This document shows, piece by piece, positions 59,220-64,000 of a stretch of 64,000 nt of DNA; within the stretch, counting starts at the first letter, position 1; each line of letters begins with the position of its first letter. The translations under genes and the position numbers were made by a program. This DNA is from Fastidiosipila sanguinis. GTDB taxonomy: Bacteria > Bacillota > Clostridia > Saccharofermentanales > Fastidiosipilaceae. The notes beneath the pieces were generated by a model. The model did no database searches and was not told the DNA's origin. It worked only from the letters and a program-made list of their open reading frames with translations. The stretch spans positions 1,408,001 to 1,472,000 of the forward strand of contig NZ_CP027226.1 of NCBI RefSeq assembly GCF_002998295.1. The letters run 5' to 3'.

Positions 59220-59509
59220 AATTCAAACATCCAGTGTAAAGTTTCTTTGTTATTTTCTTTATTAAATACTTTTTGAGGATAAATATACATTGAATTTCTT
59301 ATGTGTAGTAAATAATTTCTGAAGCATTCACAAATTAATCCTCCAACAAGGTAGTTTACAGTACATCATCCAATTAGAGCAGACATATTGCCTTTCTATT
59401 AATATTTATTAATTTTGCTAAGCACGCTAGTATAATTTTAGCATCATTTTATATTTTAGTTTTCCCCTAGTAATTTGATTTAATTTGCCTATAAATAATC
59501 ATATCCTCG

Positions 59510-60166
59510 TTAATATAAAAACCTAAATAATATCTTCTCGTAGATTCTTGCCACTATAAATAGTACTAAAGCAATGATAAAGACATATAAATAATAACTC
59601 AAGATATTTTCTATAGTTCCAAAACTATATGCCGATAAAACTAAAAATTTATTTTCTTGTCTCAGCGTTGGAATAAAATTTAAAAACACAAACCCAAACA
59701 TTAAAGTAGCCGTCAAATTAATCGATTTAATAAATAAGGAAAGAAAAAATGTAACAGATGTTAAAAAGAATTGCAGTATGAAAAATCTTACAAAATCAAA
59801 GACAGCCATAAGCTCAAAATTTGCTGCACTAAGATATGTGGGCAAAGCTATTAGATTGAATAACGCAAAAATAAATAAAATTCTAAGGTACACAAAATAT
59901 CCTTTGGTAGAACGAGAGTATTCGAGACTATCTTTATATAACCATACTTGTAAAAAACTTATATTCCAATTTACAATTGCAATAGAAGATAATAATGTAA
60001 ATATGCTAGAAAATTCTACGCGCAACTCAGCTTTGCTCAAATTTAAATTGTTAAGAATATACGCATTAGGAATTATAATTAGCAGTAAGACAATCAGTAA
60101 CAAGAATAAGATATTAGATTTAGTAATCAAAAAAACTTCATTTAACAAGTTCTTAATTCTCTGCAT
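59510..60166 (-). CDS. ABC-2-type permease subunit
   Basis: 218 residues with six hydrophobic segments and a short basic N terminus (MQRIKNLLNEVFLITKSNIL). The ATG at 60166 overlaps the ATPase stop by 14 bases. It probably forms, with the 687-residue permease and the ATPase, one exporter. Confidence 0.75.
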   Translation of the reverse strand: MQRIKNLLNEVFLITKSNILFLLLIVLLLIIIPNAYILNNLNLSKAELRVEFSSIFTLLSSIAIVNWNISFLQVWLYKDSLEYSRSTKGYFVYLRILFIFALFNLIALPTYLSAANFELMAVFDFVRFFILQFFLTSVTFFLSLFIKSINLTATLMFGFVFLNFIPTLRQENKFLVLSAYSFGTIENILSYYLYVFIIALVLFIVARIYEKILFRFLY

Positions 60167-60980
60167 TTGATTCACTTTTCCTAATGTACAAAATATATGC
60201 ATCTTCAATGCTTACGGCTACCACAGGGAAATTTTGTTCTTTTTCAGAGATAAAACGTATCTTTGTATCGCCCTCAGCTAAATATTTCTTAACTACATAC
60301 TCATTTCCACTTGGCTTGAAGTCTTTACTAGGAGCTAGGTACACCTTATTTTCAGCAGCTTGAATCAAAGCTTCAGCACTATCATGAAATAGGATTTCTC
60401 CATTATTCATAATAATAATTTTTTCACACAAGCCTTCTAGATCACTAACTATATGTGTTGAGATTATAACTGAAATATCCCGTGAAATTTCGAATAGAAC
60501 TTGCTTAAAATTCATTCTTTCCTCAGGGTCTAGACCTACAGTTGGCTCGTCAACCAATAGTACACTTGGATTTCCCTGTAGGGCAATTGCTATGCCTAAG
60601 CGTCGCTGCATTCCGCCTGATAAATGTTTGACCTTCTTATCTTTTTCAGAAAACAAATTTACCTTTTTCAATAAAGATTCATTTTCTAAGCGAGCCTCAT
60701 CAGTTGGGATGTCCTTAAGTTTAGAAAAATACATCATTGCATCTTTTACCTTAAAGTATGGATAAAACCCAAAGTGCTGTGGCAGATAAGAAATATCGCT
60801 TGGTGCTATGATTTCTCCTGCATCTTTTTCAATAATACCTGTAATACAGCGAAAAAGGGTGGTCTTCCCTGCACCATTTGGTCCTAGCAGACCGTGTATA
60901 CCTGCTTCAATCACTAAATTCACATTATTCAAGGCTAACCGTTTAGAAAACTTTTTACTTAAGTTTTTAATTTCAATCAT
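60153..60980 (-). CDS. ABC transporter ATP-binding protein
   Basis: 275 residues. Walker A GPNGAGKTT, Q-loop LPQHFG, signature LSGGMQRR, Walker B VLLVDEPTVGLD, H-loop STH. The domain belongs to the ABC-2 export type. The C-terminal 70 residues are an additional regulatory part. It is encoded between the two permeases. Confidence 0.92.
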   Translation of the reverse strand: MIEIKNLSKKFSKRLALNNVNLVIEAGIHGLLGPNGAGKTTLFRCITGIIEKDAGEIIAPSDISYLPQHFGFYPYFKVKDAMMYFSKLKDIPTDEARLENESLLKKVNLFSEKDKKVKHLSGGMQRRLGIAIALQGNPSVLLVDEPTVGLDPEERMNFKQVLFEISRDISVIISTHIVSDLEGLCEKIIIMNNGEILFHDSAEALIQAAENKVYLAPSKDFKPSGNEYVVKKYLAEGDTKIRFISEKEQNFPVVAVSIEDAYILYIRKSESNAEN

Positions 60981-60991
60981 AATAATTTGTG

Positions 60992-63055
60992 CTACTCCAT
61001 ATAAAATATGAGATCAATATAAGAGGTGGAACTATCCTCATTTTTGATATATTCATATATCTTTTTTAGCACATACTCCTCTCCTAGTACATTCATCTGA
61101 TAATCTAGCAAGTCAGTAAACTCATCACGAGCCATCCAATATTGGTCCTCAGCTTCATCATAAAAGTTCCGCTCTTCTTCACTAAAATCATAGTAATTTT
61201 TCGCTAATAATTTTTCGTACTTATCTATTATGGCCAAAGTCTCATATGAAGGTTTTTTCCTTACTTCTCTATTAGCACCATACAAAAGCTTCTTTACGAA
61301 AACACCTTTGAGATCATCACTTATTTGAAAGCTCTTTAACTCTCTTATCAAATGATTATATAAAATAGCATCTGGGTTTGGCTGAATATCACTTAAAATG
61401 ATATGGTCGGGGAAAAGAGTCATTTCTTCTGCTCCATTGCTTTGTTTAAGCATGATGTGAGTCATGAAAATATCTTTATCTTTATAGTCCATAGGCAAAT
61501 TAAAATCTGTAATTTCATTAACTTTTTCACTAAGCTCACGTGCTTTTCTCGTGTCAAAGTAAGGCCTCTGACCGCTCATAGGTCCATAAATATAGCTCTG
61601 ACCATCTCTCTCAACTCTTTCTAGAAAACCACCAAACAAACTCACGCTCTCGGCTTTGCCCTGAAATGTATCACTAGCTATTTTCTCTAGATTGGATTCG
61701 ACTTGGTAATTAGCCTGCACTTTTATCAAATAGTCAGATTCCTGAAATTCAGTATTGACTTTGTAATTGTCTAAATCATAATCCCAGACATGGTAGAAAC
61801 CTGCTCTTGGATAATAAATATGATAGGCCGGAAGGGTCATATTCTGATGATTTACAAAATATTTATTATGACTTATGCACTTATATTTAAAATTTATTTC
61901 ATCTGTATGATTTCTAGGCTCAATGATTATGTAGTCGTAGGCTCTGGTGAAAGGAATTGTCCTGCCGGCTTTATCCGTAATGGCATTAATTTGATATGAG
62001 TGGTGCAAAGTAAATAGGTATTTATTTAACTCAGGATTATCTAGCTTAACAGTTGCATCTGCTTTTAAATTTGCAGCAGCCTGAATATTTATCGAGTATT
62101 CTTCGACTTGAAACTCATTATAGTTTGAAGTGAAATCTGCCTCTATGGCATTTATATCAGCTCTATTTTCTTGATAGTATGCAGTTTCAGGATTATTCAT
62201 GTATGAGGATTGCCTGTCTCCTGTATATTTAACACTATGATGAGCTTTGAGAGAAAATGATACAAATAGACTCAAACATACTATACCTATGACTGATGCA
62301 GTTACCCTTTTTATGTTTTTATTAGAAAACTTGGTTCTTAAGATTGATACCTGCAGCAAGAGTGTGAGCCAAAATAGAATATTGACAATACGGCTGAGCT
62401 CTAGAGGAATTCCATAAACTCCATCCGCTGCAAATCTTGCATCTGGTGCAGTAATTTGAAACAAGTCTAGAATACTTGCCACTTCAAAATTAGCAATACT
62501 CAAATTTTGGGTAAAGTTAGATAAATATCCACTGCCAAAAAGAGTAAAGACTGTTATTAATACATAAGCCAAAGCACGCCCCCTTCCTCTTAAGGTTAAA
62601 CCTAGAAATACCCCTAGTATTGAAGGCAAGGCTACGTATCTCAGGATTGCTAATAAGGCATGCATAGTATATTTAGCACTCGGCAAGTCGGCATTGTTCA
62701 AAACAGAACTGAGGGAAATGATAGATGGAAGACAGGAGATAAGAATTAGGAAGGCAGTAATCAGCGTTTGATTTATAAGGATTTTCCCTTGAGCTTTAGG
62801 AATGGACAAGACCATTTCTTCTGCTTGTACATTGTATAACTCCGAAAAATAATCATAGGCGAAGAATGCAAAAAAGACAAAGTGCACAATCCCGAGGCCC
62901 AATAATGAACTTAAGTAACTTATAAAGACTCCATTGAACAACTGTGCGTTTCGCATAGAATAATATGTTACTAAGATGAAGAAAGCAACATAAACGATGA
63001 GAAATATGAATTTTTTCCTAATACGACTAATTTCAAAAATTAACAACTTATACAC
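60992..63055 (-). CDS. ABC-2 permease with degenerate M1-peptidase-like domain
   Basis: 687 residues starting at GTG. The first about 270 residues are six or more membrane helices. The remaining 400 are extracytoplasmic. Segments such as LFTLHHSYQINAITDKAGRT and YYPRAGFYHVWDYDL resemble the M1 aminopeptidase N-terminal and middle regions of permease-M1 fusion proteins. The zinc motif HExxH is absent; NHLIRELK stands about where it would lie. It is probably a non-catalytic sensor or adaptor of an exporter. First gene of the operon. Confidence 0.7.
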   Translation of the reverse strand: MYKLLIFEISRIRKKFIFLIVYVAFFILVTYYSMRNAQLFNGVFISYLSSLLGLGIVHFVFFAFFAYDYFSELYNVQAEEMVLSIPKAQGKILINQTLITAFLILISCLPSIISLSSVLNNADLPSAKYTMHALLAILRYVALPSILGVFLGLTLRGRGRALAYVLITVFTLFGSGYLSNFTQNLSIANFEVASILDLFQITAPDARFAADGVYGIPLELSRIVNILFWLTLLLQVSILRTKFSNKNIKRVTASVIGIVCLSLFVSFSLKAHHSVKYTGDRQSSYMNNPETAYYQENRADINAIEADFTSNYNEFQVEEYSINIQAAANLKADATVKLDNPELNKYLFTLHHSYQINAITDKAGRTIPFTRAYDYIIIEPRNHTDEINFKYKCISHNKYFVNHQNMTLPAYHIYYPRAGFYHVWDYDLDNYKVNTEFQESDYLIKVQANYQVESNLEKIASDTFQGKAESVSLFGGFLERVERDGQSYIYGPMSGQRPYFDTRKARELSEKVNEITDFNLPMDYKDKDIFMTHIMLKQSNGAEEMTLFPDHIILSDIQPNPDAILYNHLIRELKSFQISDDLKGVFVKKLLYGANREVRKKPSYETLAIIDKYEKLLAKNYYDFSEEERNFYDEAEDQYWMARDEFTDLLDYQMNVLGEEYVLKKIYEYIKNEDSSTSYIDLIFYME

Positions 63056-63714
63056 GCTGCCACCCTACCAATTATAAGCTATATTAATAATATCATACCT
63101 AAGTTTATGTAAAACTAATGAAAGATAAATGTAATTAAGCCTATTTTAACAAAATAAAAATCCCCATTTTAATTGCCTCGATTAGAATCTTCATTTGGTG
63201 TCTAGTAGTCTCTTATCTTCCTTGGATATGTATTAAGTCATATTTTAATATACATAATTTCTTTCCTATTATATTTACTTAATTCTGTTACTTTGATATA
63301 ATTTAAAATCATCTTATTAAATTTTTCATTAATTCTATAATCATATAATCTAAATGAGTGGGTATAAATATCTGTTCCTGTGCCTTCTTACTTAAAAAAC
63401 ACTCCAAATCATTCCAGGTAAAAATAATTAGTCATTATCAACTACAGTCTTGCATAATGGCCAATAATAATCCTTTTTACAAATAAAAAAAGAAGATATA
63501 AGAAAAAGCACTACTTAATTCTAAATTTCACTTCCACACGATTACCCTAGCTATCGCTTAGCAGTATCTAGTAATCGTGTGATAGTTCGAACTATCGTTT
63601 AATGGTTTCAAATCGTCTTTTTTAGCTCTCTTAAAACGATAAAATTCCGCCAAAAACCAAACCCATGCACCTAGATCGTAACAAGCAAGATAGCCCAAAG
63701 TCTTGTATTTCCAA
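63056..63714. other. Gene-poor AT-rich spacer
   Basis: No convincing open frame, ribosome binding site or RNA structure is seen between the exporter operon and the terminator of the rRNA/tRNA operon. A 77-codon frame at 63558-63791 begins inside tRNA-Asn and is not credible. Confidence 0.6.
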
Positions 63715-63718
63715 GCGA

Positions 63719-63751
63719 CAAAAAACCACAAGATTGTATTGTTCTTGTGGT
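63719..63751 (-). terminator. Terminator of the rRNA/tRNA operon
   Basis: ACCACAAGA and TCTTGTGGT form a 9-bp stem; six T follow on the minus strand. It lies 8 bases after the tRNA-Asn CCA end. Confidence 0.9.
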
Positions 63752-63758
63752 TTTTATA

Positions 63759-63834
63759 TGGCGCCTCATGATGGACTTGAACCAACGACAAACGGATTAA
63801 CAGTCCGCTGCTCTACCGACTGAGCTAATGAGGC
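63759..63834 (-). tRNA. tRNA-Asn (anticodon GTT)
   Basis: On the minus strand: acceptor GCCTCAT/ATGAGGC, D arm GCTC/GAGC, anticodon stem around CTGTTAA (anticodon GTT), T arm with TTCAAGT, discriminator G and encoded CCA. One mismatch in the T stem. It follows 5S rRNA by about 35 bases in the same operon. Confidence 0.95.
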
Positions 63835-63869
63835 ATTTATTTTTATATTAAATTTTATATTAAAATGGA

Positions 63870-63984
63870 GCCGGCGAAACCTATCCTCCCAGTCCGTCAC
63901 CAGACAAGTACTTTCGGCACAACTGAGCTTAACTTCTGTGTTCGGGATGGGAACAGGTGTGGCCTCAGTGTCATCTTCACCGGC
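63870..63984 (-). rRNA. rrf: 5S ribosomal RNA
   Basis: On the minus strand the gene opens with GCCGGTGAAGATGACACTGA and contains CACCTGTTCCCATCCCGAAC and the 3' pairing partner TTCGCCGGC. These are the standard 5S landmarks, about 115 nt. 23S rRNA should lie beyond the window. Confidence 0.95.
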
Positions 63985-64000
63985 ATGGTTAAGAGTTGTC

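Noticed and set aside
63558-63791. 77-codon minus-strand frame next to tRNA-Asn
   Set aside because: It begins within the tRNA, runs through the operon terminator and has no ribosome binding site.

Overview
The window is a low-GC Bacillota (Firmicutes) chromosome segment carrying one prophage. Support for this comes from AT-rich DNA, strong AGGAGG-type ribosome binding sites, occasional TTG and GTG starts, a lysine riboswitch, a fused binding-protein/permease ABC transporter, an M13 peptidase, and a YolD/UvrX-type polymerase operon. The genus cannot be fixed from what is visible.

Left chromosomal arm (1-14161). Genes here are a truncated lipoprotein, a metal P-type ATPase, an MFS carrier with a glycerophosphodiesterase, a Cof-type HAD phosphatase, and a lysine-riboswitch-controlled amino-acid ABC transporter. 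An acidic orphan protein, a membrane protein with AnmK, and a PepO-like peptidase follow, and then tRNA-Pro(CGG).

Prophage (14115-51765). A siphovirus-type prophage sits in the 3' end of tRNA-Pro, bounded by a perfect 49-bp repeat. Most genes are on the minus strand. From right to left they are: integrase; two candidate small RNAs; a DUF3644 protein with an R-x4-H (HEPN-like) motif; CI-like repressor and Cro-like regulator; early genes and a recombination module (Gp157, Sak4-like ATPase, DUF669); and a replication module (CHC2 primase, DUF927 ATPase, an iteron-rich putative origin, SF2 helicase, VRR-NUC nuclease). Next is a late-transcription regulator broken by an IS30-family element, followed by ParB-DUF4417, two MG(G/S)RGA proteins, terminases, portal, and a minor head protein with a nuclease-like tail domain. 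Scaffold, capsid, connectors, tail, tape measure, tip and fibre, holin and amidase complete the late region. Accessory genes lie next to attL. Several late-operon junctions carry intrinsic terminators, some preceded by structured 3' elements.

Right chromosomal arm (51766-64000). This holds the native tRNA terminator, a NUDIX hydrolase, an esterase, and an apparent damage-response operon (XRE regulator, ImmA-type protease, Y-family polymerase, YolD-like protein, small protein). SIMPL and PhnA-like proteins, a low-molecular-weight tyrosine phosphatase, and an ABC-2 exporter whose large permease has a degenerate M1-peptidase-like extracytoplasmic region follow. The window ends in tRNA-Asn and 5S rRNA, the tail of a minus-strand rRNA operon.

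The strongest candidate for an undescribed system is at 49.2-50.3 kb. The DUF3644 gene lies directly behind the repressor, so it is probably expressed in the lysogen. A compact structured RNA with its own extended -10 promoter and terminator is transcribed convergently across its stop codon. Other leads are the GGTCTAGT iteron array at 42.3-42.6 kb, the IS30 element with a 15-bp target duplication, and the structured 3' elements in the late operon.
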